This document shows, piece after piece, positions 11,600-22,776 of a stretch of DNA of 64,000 nucleotides. The translations under genes and the position numbers were made by a program. The notes beneath the pieces are model-generated. The model worked only from the letters and a program-made list of their open reading frames with translations, was not told the origin of the DNA and did not search any database. Origin of the DNA: Drosophila miranda (lineage: Eukaryota; Arthropoda; Insecta; Diptera; Drosophilidae); the NCBI RefSeq assembly GCF_003369915.1, contig NC_046676.1, forward strand, positions 7,657,501 to 7,721,500, read 5' to 3'. Numbering within the stretch: the stretch's first letter is position 1; each line of letters begins with the position of its first letter.

Positions 11600-11975
11600 A
11601 TCGCCGTTGAACGAAAACAATTCAAGTATTAAAAACAAGCCAGTCAAGTAGAAAATTGATTTATTAATCGGATAAAATTATGTGAGCCGGGCTGCGCATT
11701 CTATGTAGCTAGTAATATTCGACGGAACATCAAAAGCGAGGAATATCTATAATACAACTTGAATTCGTCAGTATATTTACGGTATATTTTTAAAATGAGA
11801 CTGTATATTTCTGAGGGTTACACAGTATAGGAATATCCGCGGTCACACTGGTTCTCGCAGCCAGCACGGTTCCGTTCGGATTTAATTTTTATTTAATTTA
11901 CAATTAACGTAGTAACGTGTTCGAGAAATGTTTATTCACTAAGTAATTCCCAAATTTAGAAAATTGTGTGTGACT
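11600..11975 (+). repeat. Copy C of the promoter-associated repeat
   Basis: Direct-orientation partner of copy B (6136-6480). It shares the AGTCAAGTAGAAAA, AATCGGATAAAATTATGTG, TATTCGACGGAA and TTGAATTCGTCAGTATATTT blocks and the CAGCACGG to TTTATTCACT end. Unlike copy B it contains an intact Motif 1 between the halves. Copies B and C flank Naa35-Zfrp8. Confidence 0.75.
11767..11850 (+). promoter_or_regulatory. Motif 6 + Motif 1 core promoter
   Basis: Motif 6-like GTATATTT words lie at 11771, 11782 and 11803. The sequence GCGGTCACACTGG around 11840-11851 is a full match to Motif 1 (YGGTCACACTR), the M1BP site of housekeeping promoters. The order and strand predict a plus-strand transcript starting near 11850, serving the small gene at 12368 and possibly tamo. 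Confidence 0.65.
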
Positions 11976-12367
11976 CCATTTCCTGTTGCTAGCGAAGAGG
12001 ACAGCAACAAGTTTGTTGTAAGAGCAGATTGGATTGTGAAAGCGCAGCAAAGATTTGTCAACGCAAACAAAGAAGAAGAGCATAACAGCGCCATAGTATT
12101 TGTTAATAATAGTAGCAGTCGCAGCAGCTGCTGCCGCTGAAGCGCCAATAACGACAACAGCAGCCCCCAGCCCCAGTCCCTCAATTGCGGAAGCTAAAAC
12201 TGCCTTATCGTGTGTTGCTTGTTGCCTTCGGGTGTGCTAAAAATAAAACCCACCCACCCACACGACTACAGATTTTGGCAACAGCACGGGGCAAGGTGAA
12301 CCTGGTGTGGACTCTTCCAGCACGCTTCTGTCTAAGAAGGTTTTGCCAATGCAGGGACAATGCAGAA

Positions 12368-14173
12368 ATGAAAATTCATAAATACAACGTACCACTGGGA
12401 ATTTCCGTAAGTAATTTTCTCTTTCCCTGTCATTCCCCCTCCAAATTGGGGTTACATTGGGTTGGAAGGGAAATGGGAATCCGGTTGCCAGCAGAGGCAG
12501 ATTGCAATTGCAGGAAATAGATTGCTAGTCGGGATGAGCAGATGGTACCAGCAGAAAGTATTCACAGGCCGGGTGAGCTTTTATTTTGCTAAATTTAGTG
12601 CCGCATTGTAGAAAATAAGAATTGGAACACCCTGCCTGACGCTTGCCGGTCACACACACACACACACACATGTACGAGCACCGTACACAGGCATATAATC
12701 TATAGACCTGGCTAACATCGTGCCAAGTCTGGCCCTCTTGACGACTGACTACCACCATCTTATTGCATCGCCAATCCTCTGTTAACCTGAAATGGCTAAT
12801 CAATATTTCATTTAATAGACCAGACCAGCAATGCAAACATTCGCCATCAGCATCGGGCCGCAGCCTAAGTCAATAAAAGCTTCCAATCCCGACCATATTG
12901 TGTCCATTGTCATTTTGTCAACACATGATTTTGGGCAAATTTTCGGCCAAATTCAAAGGCTTGTTGGCTCGCTTCCACACTGCCGCCTGCGCGCCGCCTG
13001 CTTCTGGTGTTGTTTGCCCATAACCGAGGCGATGTCGCCTCTCGTGGCCATCATAGCCAGGCTATTCTGACGGTTTTACATGCCCATCACCATGTGTGTC
13101 AACCGCTTTATGACATCCAACTGACATCTCTACGAGGATGTATTGAAAATTCAATTACAATTCATCTCAATCGCAATGCAGGCAACTGGATGGAATTCTA
13201 TAAAATTCCCTGCATGCTGCTGCCAATCCGGAAAATTAAGGGAAAACCAGCGCATAGAACGAGCGAAGCTCCATCATGTCTAAACGGATTCCGAACAATT
13301 GGCCCAATTTGCATGAGAAATCCATCGACACTCCTAGCCCATGCCCAGGCATGTTCTCAGCTGCAGGCTGGCATCTTAGTTTCTGCGAAGTTTCCAATTT
13401 ATTTCTGCTGCTATTTTGCTGTTCTGGCATACTCGTATTGCACTTATTGATTTAAATTCCTCATTTATCTGTTAGTTCACAACTGAGTGCTGTACTTATT
13501 CCCTTCCCCCGGCCCCACCTCTGGTTTTATATTATTCTAGTTTGGATTCTCTGTTTCTCTACTTCTGTTTCCGTTTCTGATTCTGATTCTCTTTCCATTT
13601 GAAATTAAATAAAATGTAATTTCAAAGTGGATTCTCTCGCTAGACAGGGAATTGGAATATTTACCTACGGCAAACATTTTTTCATTAAAAGTCCATTCAA
13701 TGACTCGTTGATTTTGACAATTAGAGGACACGAATTTCACCAGCATTGACATCTTTTTCTGCATTTAAATTAGCTTCGGTGCAGCCAGGGTTTACCCTGG
13801 ACTCCTACCGTCCAGGCATAGCAGCCTCTAGAAGTCCTTCCTACCTCGTTGTCCCTGGCAACAGGAAGCTGGAGCCCGAAACCTGACTGACGGGCGGGCT
13901 GCATTTAAGAGAATTGCTGAGCTCTCGCTCTCGCTAATAAGCTTATGCGCCACTGAAAATAGTTTGCATCCAATTAAGAAAACCGTTGAGTGCAGAGCAA
14001 AAGGCAGAGCCCCACTCCACTACACAGCAGCTGTAACATGATTTATTGGCTTAACTTTGCTTTTAGCATCACAGGTACCCCCGTACCGCAAGAACTACCT
14101 GTGCAACGTCAAAGCTCATTCCCTGTCCGATGAGGAGTCATTTAAGGGAATAAAACGTACCACTCTTGCTTAA
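12368..14173 (+). CDS. Candidate two-exon small protein, 45 residues, unknown
   Basis: Exon 1 is 12368-12406, beginning at the first ATG in this frame and ending at a strong donor (TTCC then GTAAGT). Exon 2 is 14075-14173, after a TTTTAGCATCACAG acceptor. The join is in phase 0 and gives a 45-residue, basic, soluble-looking peptide starting MKIHKYNVPLGIS and containing YRKNYLCNVKAH and DEESFKGIKR. Exon 2 uses typical Drosophila codons (AAG, CTG, AAC, TGC). A Motif 1 promoter lies about 520 nt upstream on the same strand. A three-codon upstream ORF ends in TGA overlapping the ATG. The 1.67-kb intron holds no other supported exon. It could instead be an upstream frame of a dicistronic tamo transcript. 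No family is recognised. Confidence 0.55.
12407..14074 (+). other. Intron of the small gene
   Basis: 1668 nt between the donor at 12407 and the acceptor at 14073-14074. It contains a (CA)n microsatellite at about 12650-12670 and several chance frames on both strands with no codon bias or splice context. Nothing else is seen. Confidence 0.5.
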
Positions 14174-15976
14174 AGTTACATATGTACATATGTATGTACG
14201 TCTACGAAGAACATCCTCCCTCTTGTTTTTCCAACATTCCATAAGCCCCACCTAAATATTTGCACCCAATCCTATCAAATGTGTTATTTTAGTTATGACT
14301 GTCGTTGGTGCAAATACTTCTAGAGGTACACTTAAATGTACATATACGCTCTGCGCCACTTAAATAGTAGTACATTATGCATACATACATATATGCATGT
14401 ACAACATAAGCAACGCAATGAAACAAAAGAACATTTTAGCCAATGTCATTTGGTATCACAAATGTTTTGGTTTTTGTTAAACTGCAACTATTATATAAAC
14501 TCGCACTTCTAATTTGTTGAAACATTGATATTCTCTTTCTACTGGTCGTAGTCCAAGATCATTGAGATCAGCTATAAAACGAGAGCAAATGGAGAAAAGC
14601 AAAGAAACACTAAATTCTTTGAATTAATTATCTAATGTCTAATATACTGTTATTGCAGGAGTGCTATTCAAGTGGCGCGGAGTGTGTTTTGTTTTCAATC
14701 AACCGTTATCAGTGTTTTCCGCTCTGTCTCCATCTCCCTCCCACGCACTCGGTCACCGTTCATGCCGTGACTAGTTTCTCCTCTCTCTTCTCTACCTATA
14801 TCGCATTTTCTGTTTTCGCTTACTTACTTACTTATCCTCCTCTTTCTCTTCACCCTTTGCTTCGGTGTTCTGGTTTGCATTTTGATTGCACACCAAACCG
14901 TGAAATGAGTCACTTCTCAAGGTTACTCCAACGGTTCTCTCTCTCTCTCGCTCTCTTTTCGCAGAGTTGTTGTTGCTACTGCCTAAAGGCCAATGTACGA
15001 TCTTTGGCTTATTTTACGATAGCCAGCCGATATCAAAATAATTATAAATGTGAGTGTGTGTGTGTGTTTGTGTGTGTATAGAGCGATAATGCGTGTGTAT
15101 GTTTGTGTGTGGCTCGCATCGTGTATCGTGGGGCTTCTGTTGAACATTTGTACGATTTCGCATTGTTGTGCGAGAAGCAGGAAGAACTTTTACCTCTTGG
15201 AATTTCACTCTCAATTGATATTCAATTTCCAAAGAGAGTTTTGCGGAAAGCTCCTCCCTCGTAGAAGCAATAATTTCCGATCAGGGGAAATCTCCTTTAT
15301 CCGTTAGTGTTTCCTGCCTAAAACAATAATGGTTCATTGAAAACGAGTACTCGTAACAGCCAGACCTGACGATGATGATCCCCCCTAATCCAATCATTCT
15401 GTTATCCAATCACCTGCCTTTTGAATGATTCATTGCATTGCGGCAGTCTTTTGTTGAAACTCTAATCATAGGTGAGAAGTCTGGGTTGAGTGGGTGCTCC
15501 TCCTTGTTGCCAACGCCAACTGTTTTACTCGGGAAACAAAGACCTGCCGAGCTCCAAGCTATTGGCACGGCACTATCGATGACGAGCCCGCACATGTCCA
15601 TTGTTTGCTGTTATCAGCCCAGTTATTGTTACTCCACTTGAGGCTAAAACATGCATTGTTTAGTTAGTGCATGTTTTGTGCGAGATAGACAGTTGGGCGG
15701 TGGGCGTTGGGCGTTGGGCAGGCGGTGTATGGTACTAGCTGATGCATGTTGGGTGGCACGTGCAGCCGGGAGGGGACAATCATTGTTGGGTAATTGCTTT
15801 GCCCTGCCTGCAGGCTCATCCACACATCCACAGCCATCCAGCCATCGACATTATCCTTGTGAAATCAATAGCAAGTAAGATTCCAAGGCATCTCGAGACT
15901 TGCTGTAACCTTGTATCGCTTTTGTGGCCTTGTTGCAGGACCGTAAGGCGCGCTGAATGAGAGTCCTTAAAGCAGC
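14174..15976. other. Stretch between the small gene and tamo; tamo leader
   Basis: It contains ACATATGTATGT-type microsatellites at 14178-14200 and 14375-14400, a pyrimidine-rich CTCTCT segment at 14935-14960 and a (GT)n run at about 15051-15080. An acceptor, CTTGTTGCAG, ends at 15938, so tamo leader exon sequence probably runs from 15939 to the start codon. An upstream ATG at 15957 is described separately. No other gene is supported. Confidence 0.5.
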
Positions 15977-16097
15977 ATGTCGGATTTTGTGCCCCGCGAC
16001 ATTCTGCCCGACTTGTGGCAGGAGATACTTCAGCGTCACTGGTCGTTCCTCGAGACGGAGGAGAGCATTCAAAAGCTCGAGGAGCGCAAGAAGCTAG
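15957..16097 (+). promoter_or_regulatory. Overlapping upstream ORF at tamo start
   Basis: An ATG at 15957, 20 nt before the tamo ATG and out of frame, opens a 46-codon frame that stops at TAG 16095-16097 inside tamo exon 1. If the leader exon starting at 15939 is used, ribosomes must bypass this ATG to make Tamo, which would lower its translation. Confidence 0.4.
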
Positions 16098-18758
16098 AGG
16101 GTTTGTATAAGTTCTGCTGGAATGCTGGAACAAAACTAATTAATTGTTTTTTATTTGCAGGCTGCCTCAAGGAGTTCCTTTGCGTGGTGCCGCACGATCG
16201 CAAGTTCTTTCTGCCAGAGACAGGGCACATCCTGCGCAAATCAGTGCGAGAGCTGACCGACTTCACGGCGCAAAATGCCATCGTGGGATTCGAGACTATC
16301 AGCCAGTATGCCAACAACTTGTTTACCAAACCCTGGCGGAAGGAGTACCGAACCCTCAAGGTTGGCTTGTGGCCCATTCTTCACCCATTCGATTGTTGAT
16401 CAAACGGCCTCCCCTACCTTCTGCTTTCAGACCTATTCTGGATGCTATCAGCATGACGTACTGTCTCGTCTGCTGGACGCTGACCAGCTCTTTCTGGCCA
16501 TGGGCTATAGGCGCATATCGGACGATACATTTGTCCTGGAGGGCCCCATCTGCCCCGATCAGGTGACAAATGTATCGCGTGATGCCATGGCCGCCTACGT
16601 AGAGTGTCAGATCATGAAGCACATCCATGCAGGCGTCCATGCAGAGGGATTCCCATGCAGCTGGAAGGAGATTTTTCAATATCGAGAGCGCCACATTGGA
16701 GGCACCACGCATTCGATCAAGGAGATTGTCTTCCACCTGAATGAGAAGCGACTGCGCAAGGAGAAAATGTCAGACAACACATACAGCAATGTGGCGACAA
16801 TTGCCACCCAGCCCCCGAAGAGCAGGGTAGCGGATGGCAGTGTGAGTGCGAGCCCCTGCGCTTTGCATGGCAACAACCTGGTGCTTCCCGCTAGCTCAAA
16901 CAGCTGCGCCATTCATCCCAATGTGGTTTCCCCAAATCTCAGCCACGACTCATTGTCGGGGAAATACTTACCGCCATATCCCGCACAACCGCAGCAGCAG
17001 CCTCAGCTCCACCAAACGGCTGGAGGAGGGCTGATGACCCACTCGCGTAGCCTTGATCACTACCAGGAGCCTCACAATGTACTCCCACATCGACACTCCT
17101 TCGATCAGCAGTGCCAGGCCATACATCAGCACCCCCATCTCTACGAGGCACCCTACGATTGTCTGGACGGACTGAGTATGGGCAGCAGTGCCTCCTATGC
17201 GGCAGTCGCCGGTGGCTACAATGCTCCTGGCAATCGTTATCCCCTTCCCTACAACATCTCCAACCAACTGAATGCCCAGTATGCCACGCCCGCCGATGTC
17301 TTTACGAATTCAGAGCACAATATGTACGCGACCATTGAGAAGACGGGCGTCTTGGCCTCTGGGCCGATACACAGCTGTGACTATCACAGGCGTCAGGGTC
17401 AGGCCCCACCCTCGGGGGCTGCCGTCGCCGCCTTGGCAGCCATGCAGCACAGACAGAGCACGTATCCGCCAGATCATCATCTGATCGATTTCGACGAACG
17501 TGCCAATCTGATGCAGCACGACTATGGTGCCCATGACTACCATCCGCGGCTGTACGAGCAACGGAGCCATGGGGGCTACCTGCGTGGCAATACTGTAATA
17601 TACGCGCCACCCCCTGAGCCGACGTCGTATGGGGGCTACGACCTGCCCACGACGCTGCCACACTCGCAGCCGCCGCCACCCACTGCTCAAGACAGGTATG
17701 TCTATGCTCGGCCTGTGCCCAAGAGCAGTCGGACGCGGGCGATGGCAGAGTCTGGCTGCGACTCGCGACAAGCCGATCGCGACCTGATGCAGGTAAGTGC
17801 CAAAGCTGGTTCACATTCTCCTTAGCTAGTGCAAATATTGACTTTTTTCTGGCTACAGGATCCGATGGACAATAATCGCAAAATGCACAAGGAATTGAAG
17901 GAGCGGGCTAGTCGGACGGCGCCCGCGGATGCATACCACAGGAGAGCAGCAGTTAACGATCCTGATATACCCACCACTGTTACGGACATGACAGCGGGCT
18001 ACGAGACGGCGAGTTTGGATGATTTCGTAACGCTGAGCAGCGCATCCCCGCCCCTGATGCCCAAGGTGCAGGAGGGTGTCGGCAGCTTTGAGTCCTGGAA
18101 CTATGTATTTAAGAACCTGGAGCGCTCTGGCTACTCCAAAGACTTGGGGGATCGTGAGGATTTGCTAGTGCAAAGCTTGGATTTGGACTCGTTGAACATA
18201 TCCAATGACAGCGCAAATCCTGCTGAAAAAAGTACGCGACGCGACACAGCCAAGACGCAGACGGCAACACGTGCAGCTAGTGCAGCTGCTGTGGAGGCTG
18301 GAGGTGGGAAGGGAACACGTTTTAGTGCAGCCACTACGGAGACAAGTGGGGGGAAGGCACGGACACTGGAGAAGAAGACTGGGGCCATCCGAAGGGAGGC
18401 CAAGATTGTGCAGGCGCCAGCGCCCACGTTGGTGCCGAACAGAAGCAGCACTGGCTTGAAGAAAGTGAAGTCCGCCTTGAAAACGGCCACAATAGACAAT
18501 AGAGGCACAGGATCGAGAAATCGCACCGGAGCTGGGCCAAAGCAGCCTCCGCCAGTGTCGACGCAACTGATTGTGACGAGCCCGAATGAGTGGAGCTGTC
18601 GCTTCTGCACGTTCCTCAACCCAGACACGAAGCGCATCTGTGAGATGTGCTGCCGCAGCAAGGATTTCAATCTTGAGGCAGCCACAGCGGCGTCGTCATC
18701 GGCAGCGGCTGCAGCTGCAGCGGCGAGCGTCTCCCATGCTTCCTCAACCTGCGTTTAG
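15977..18758 (+). CDS. tamo: Tamozhennic (SPATA2-like PUB-type N-terminus and RanBP2-type zinc finger)
   Basis: Four coding exons, 15977-16100, 16161-16360, 16431-17792 and 17859-18758, join in phase to 861 residues. The N-terminal quarter (LPDLWQEILQRHWSFLE, FLCVVPHDRKFFLPETGH) is the helical PUB-like region shared with SPATA2. The middle is histidine-, proline- and glutamine-rich and looks disordered. A single RanBP2-type zinc finger lies at about 807-826, with the pattern WSCRFC...NPDTKRICEMC, followed by an Ala/Ser tail. D. melanogaster Tamo regulates nuclear import of Dorsal through interaction with import factors and Ran. SPATA2 links the deubiquitinase CYLD to HOIP, so a ubiquitin-scaffold role is a family inference. 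An upstream ATG overlaps the start. Confidence 0.93.
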
Positions 18759-20260
18759 GCGATAGTCTGGACAAACTCCCCTCCCCCCTACACCTTCACC
18801 CCCTTAGTGATACAAAATAGTGCAGTGAAAAGCTAAATATATTTTTATACGACCCATATGTAGCCCTGTGCGTGTCTCTAAGATCTAGTCCCGTAGCCTA
18901 CGAATCGCAGCCACCTTTTGTTGTGGAGCGAAGGAGCATCACCAGCAGGGCAGATGCATCACCTGCATCTAGTGCATACGAACTATTCTATTTAGTTAGC
19001 CCTACCTGTAAACACACGCTTTAATTAGTTATAGATTGTTTCCCCGTTGTTGAGGCCGCCGCTTCTGTTTCAAATTAGTGCCTCCCTGTCTGCTGTCCCC
19101 ACACGAGCATACAATAAACCATTGTACACATGCGAAAACAAATTGATTTTATAGATTTGTGAGCGCGTGCCAGACAGCGATAGACAGCGAGAGAGTAAAA
19201 CACGAACTTTGTATATTTGTAGGAAATGGAAAAACAACTGATAATTATATACCTTATATTCATAGTTGCATTCATAGTACGTACATATATCCGAAACTGA
19301 GCGAAAATGAACTTTATATTCATACATACATATATTCAGCAAATCTCGAACAGCCAATATACCTTTATTGACCTTTTCATACTAAATAATACCTATAACT
19401 ACCTATAACTGTAGCATAAGTAATTGAAATTTGAGTAACGATTGAGCAGAAAGAACAGAACTGGTACGGGTAAGGGTACGGGTACGGGTTGTTAACTTAC
19501 AATTTTTGATTCGAATTTTACTGAAACGAAAGGAAGTAAGAGTATAGTGCAAATATCTACAAATGAACTATTATACGTTCCCTCTCCCCAGTCCTCCCCT
19601 CATGAGAGGAGCAGAGGAGCTCAACGGAATTCAAAAGGGCATAGAGAGAGGATCAAGCAAACTGCTCATCCCACCCACCCCAATGCTAGATAGCCAGAAC
19701 CCCGCCACACGAGCACACACAGTGTCCCCCTCCCACGCAATGCAATTTGTTTGTTGAAATGTTAAGATTAATGTTGATAGAGTAGGAACCCTGAAAGATG
19801 CGAAAGCATATACGATATTTTTATAAATAAAAGAAACCACGTACCTATTGCTCTTTGTTAAATATGTATATTTAATTGGGTTTTATTTGATTTGATTAAT
19901 TTATTGTTAGTATTTTGAGACCCAAATGCCTTTTGTAATAACCATTGCAGACAAATCCAAAAATGATGAAATAATAAGTAGATAAAAACCACATTTTGCT
20001 GAAACTTTCAAGCGCAATCTTCGCTCAAAATTATAATAAAATCGAAAACTCCAAAACTAAAACTAAAATTAATTTAATATTATGGCATGCTATTACCGAA
20101 TGAATTTAGAGGCAATCTTTTTCCCGAAACCTTAAAGAATGAAAACAATAAACATTTGATAAACCTTGACAGTTTAACTTTTCAAAAATCAAACAAATAT
20201 TCGTGTTTGATTGTTTTTTTTTTACTATAAATTTCCAGTAAAGTAAATCGTTGATGAAGG
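18759..20260. other. tamo 3' UTR and flank of the CAP gene
   Basis: Candidate poly(A) signals AATAAA lie at about 19112 and 19826, so the tamo 3' UTR could be about 0.35 or 1.07 kb long. A short GGGTAC repeat lies at 19470-19490. A TATAAAT at about 20226, some 35 nt upstream of the next start codon, may be a TATA box or part of a leader intron end. Confidence 0.45.
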
Positions 20261-21187
20261 ATGGTCCAACTTCTGCATGTGGGCCTTGCCATTGCCATGG
20301 TGATGATCCCACTCCTACCGCAGGGGTCCGCCTACAACTATTGCCACAATGATACCCATTTCTGCCTTGCGTCCAACAGGCAACACTTCATGTGCCGCCT
20401 GGATGCCGAGCTTCCGCCCGTTGCCGCTTACAAGGGCACCATTCCGGACACCAAGAAGTTTCATGCGATCATTCTGAAGCAGCTGAACTCCTATCGAGAC
20501 AGGTTGGCCAGCGGTTTCCTGGAGACACGCAGCAATAAAATCTTCCCTGCTGCCAAGCGAATGCGAGAGCTTATCTGGGATCTGGAGCTGGGCTACATGG
20601 CCCGCAGCCACGCCTCCACGGTGTCGTTCAAGCACTCCGAATGCCGGGCCACCCAGCGGTTTCCGATGGCAGGCGAGGCGCTGGGTGTTGTGGGCTCCAC
20701 AATGGACCGCCGCAGCATGTGCGATGTACTAAGGTTGGCTTTCGATCGGATGTTTGATGAGCACCTAGATGTGAAGGATCCCGAGTCACTCATATCAAAC
20801 TTTGATGGCAGCAAAGACATAGCTGCCGGCCACTTCAGTACCATTGTCAGCGATCGCGTTTCGCGTGTGGGCTGTGGAGTCGCTGTAGCCACAGAATGCA
20901 GTGACGACCTGCCCAAAGGGCATTGTCACTTCCTTACCTGCCACTTTGACTTCACCAATATTCAGGGCTCGTATGTATATAAGGAAGGACCACCTGCCAC
21001 CGATTGCCAGATCTGGGAGGCGGACCCCAGTAAGGACTATCAGCATCTTTGTGGTAACGAGGGAGGAATATTCGGACAGGTCAGTATATACAGCTGCTGC
21101 ACCTGCTCTTTTATCCCATGTGCCTCCCCTCTTTAGGATCATGGCGATGAGGACTTGAGTAATACAACAAGAATCTTGGGTGTTTAA
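20261..21187 (+). CDS. Secreted CAP/SCP (antigen 5-related) protein
   Basis: Two exons, 20261-21079 and 21137-21187, encode 289 residues. The start was chosen because it gives a signal peptide (residues 1 to about 24, hydrophobic core LLHVGLAIAMVMIPLLP). The nearby ATG at 20254 is out of frame. The mature protein begins with the YNYC motif usual in insect antigen-5 proteins. The CAP fold is recognisable from about residue 65: LNSYRDRLASG, AKRMRELIWDLELGYMARSHA, then FKHSECRAT, and near the end GCGVAVATECS and HCHFLTCHFDF. Cysteines are plentiful, as expected for disulfides. The 57-nt intron has no in-frame stop, so an unspliced form would add 19 residues. Role unknown; many fly paralogs are gut- or testis-expressed. 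Confidence 0.9.
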
Positions 21188-22776
21188 TATACATATATTC
21201 TGTATTCTGTATGCTATGCTTCCTATGATTTCCTTGTCGTACGAATACCAAAGCTCAAGCGTAACATCCGAAATACAATTGTTACAATTCCTACGATCCT
21301 TTTTTAATTGAACTAACATTAACCAGGCCAGTTCGGTTCGTTTGGTTTGCATCTTGTGTGATTTAAGTACAAATTTAATTGGAATATATGATGTATTTTT
21401 TCAACATTTCTGTAGTTTTTTAGTTTTAGTTTGGTTTGTTTAATCTTCATATCCATTTAATACTCTAACACTCTCTAATAGCTAACAGACTTAGTCAGTT
21501 TTTGCTTTTACTATCGATTATGGTACCTTTACTATTTGTTATCTTTGTTTCGTTTCTTGTACCAATTTTGGCTTTTATCTACTTCGTTTACGAATGAAAC
21601 CCCCTTCATCGCGGAACACTAATTGTAGCGTAAGAGTAAACACGTATCATACTATATATTGATCATTCAAAGATTCTAGATTGGGACAATACGAGTACTA
21701 TTTTACCTTCACACTGCGTTTTTTAGATCGTATGGATTAATACATAAATAATTAACGTTGCGCCGTTTCATATCGTGTCGTCGTATCGTGTCGATGAAGT
21801 TAACTTAGTTTCGCATAGACTTTCAGGAGATCGGATCAGAGTATCAGTATCCCCGCTACAGCGCACAAAAGTGCCGACTAGCTTAATCTATCGCTTGGCT
21901 GCTGTTAATTTTTGTTAGTAATTAGCAATTCGCGGCATCCAAAGGGTTGGGTGGGGGATAAGCCCAGACAGAGCTACGAATAGGAGTATACATTTTCAAG
22001 GGCACTGGAATGCCGCCCAACTACAACTCATTGTTGGATCATGTTCAGAGTAATTCTTCTAGTTTTCTATGCATGTACAAAAATACATATAAACCCTACA
22101 GATAAAGCAAAGTTTTGGGGAATTTCGGTACGATAAGCTCGAGTTTTACCGCAGGAGCGAGAGCCGAGTGCCAAGGCCTTTCACAATCGTTTCATTCAAG
22201 GGATATAAGAACCCTAAAGGAAAGAACACACTCAGGGATATTCATATTTTCATCTTCAAGGTGGGTTAATGCCTATATTATAATTAGTTCGTCTTCGATT
22301 CGATTTGATTCGATTCGCTTGCAAAATGTTGCCGAAATTTTGGCTTTGCTTACATATCTATAAGTCCTACAGTCGACACAAAAAATATATGTACTTATCG
22401 CCGCTTTCTTTTCTTAAGGACATTCCCAATTGACTTTTTCAAGGCCCTTTCGCTTCCGCTGGCTGGCCAATTGGCATTCCATTCTATGAATTACTTTACT
22501 TGATACTCTAGAATAACAAACATATACATATCAGTGCACTTGTATGGCAAAATAGTGTGCAAACAGTCAGTGCAAATTAAGTGAAGCTGCTCCTTCTCTT
22601 TCCCAACTGGGTCTCTGTACGGGTGTACAGAATTGGAGGAGTATTATAACATTTTACACATACTCGTACAATTTGAAGCTTCGTTTCGACTAATGTTTTA
22701 CTAATTCTATAAGACAATGGGACATCTGTTCAGCAAATCTATAGCCCACCAGAGGGACTGGGTTCCGGGTCTCGCT
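21188..22776. other. Convergent 3' flanks, no gene
   Basis: Contains the 3' end of the CAP gene and probably a long 3' UTR of the minus-strand gene at 22777. AT-rich with no coding-like frame. A GATTCGATT short repeat occurs at 22285-22320. Confidence 0.5.

Noticed and set aside
12185-12367. N-terminal extension of the small two-exon protein by 61 codons
   Set aside because: The upstream frame opens at TTG. The first ATG is at 12368, and codon use upstream is not protein-like.
15050-15307. Plus-strand frame starting in the GT repeat
   Set aside because: The N-terminus is translated microsatellite and there is no protein-like conservation signal or family.
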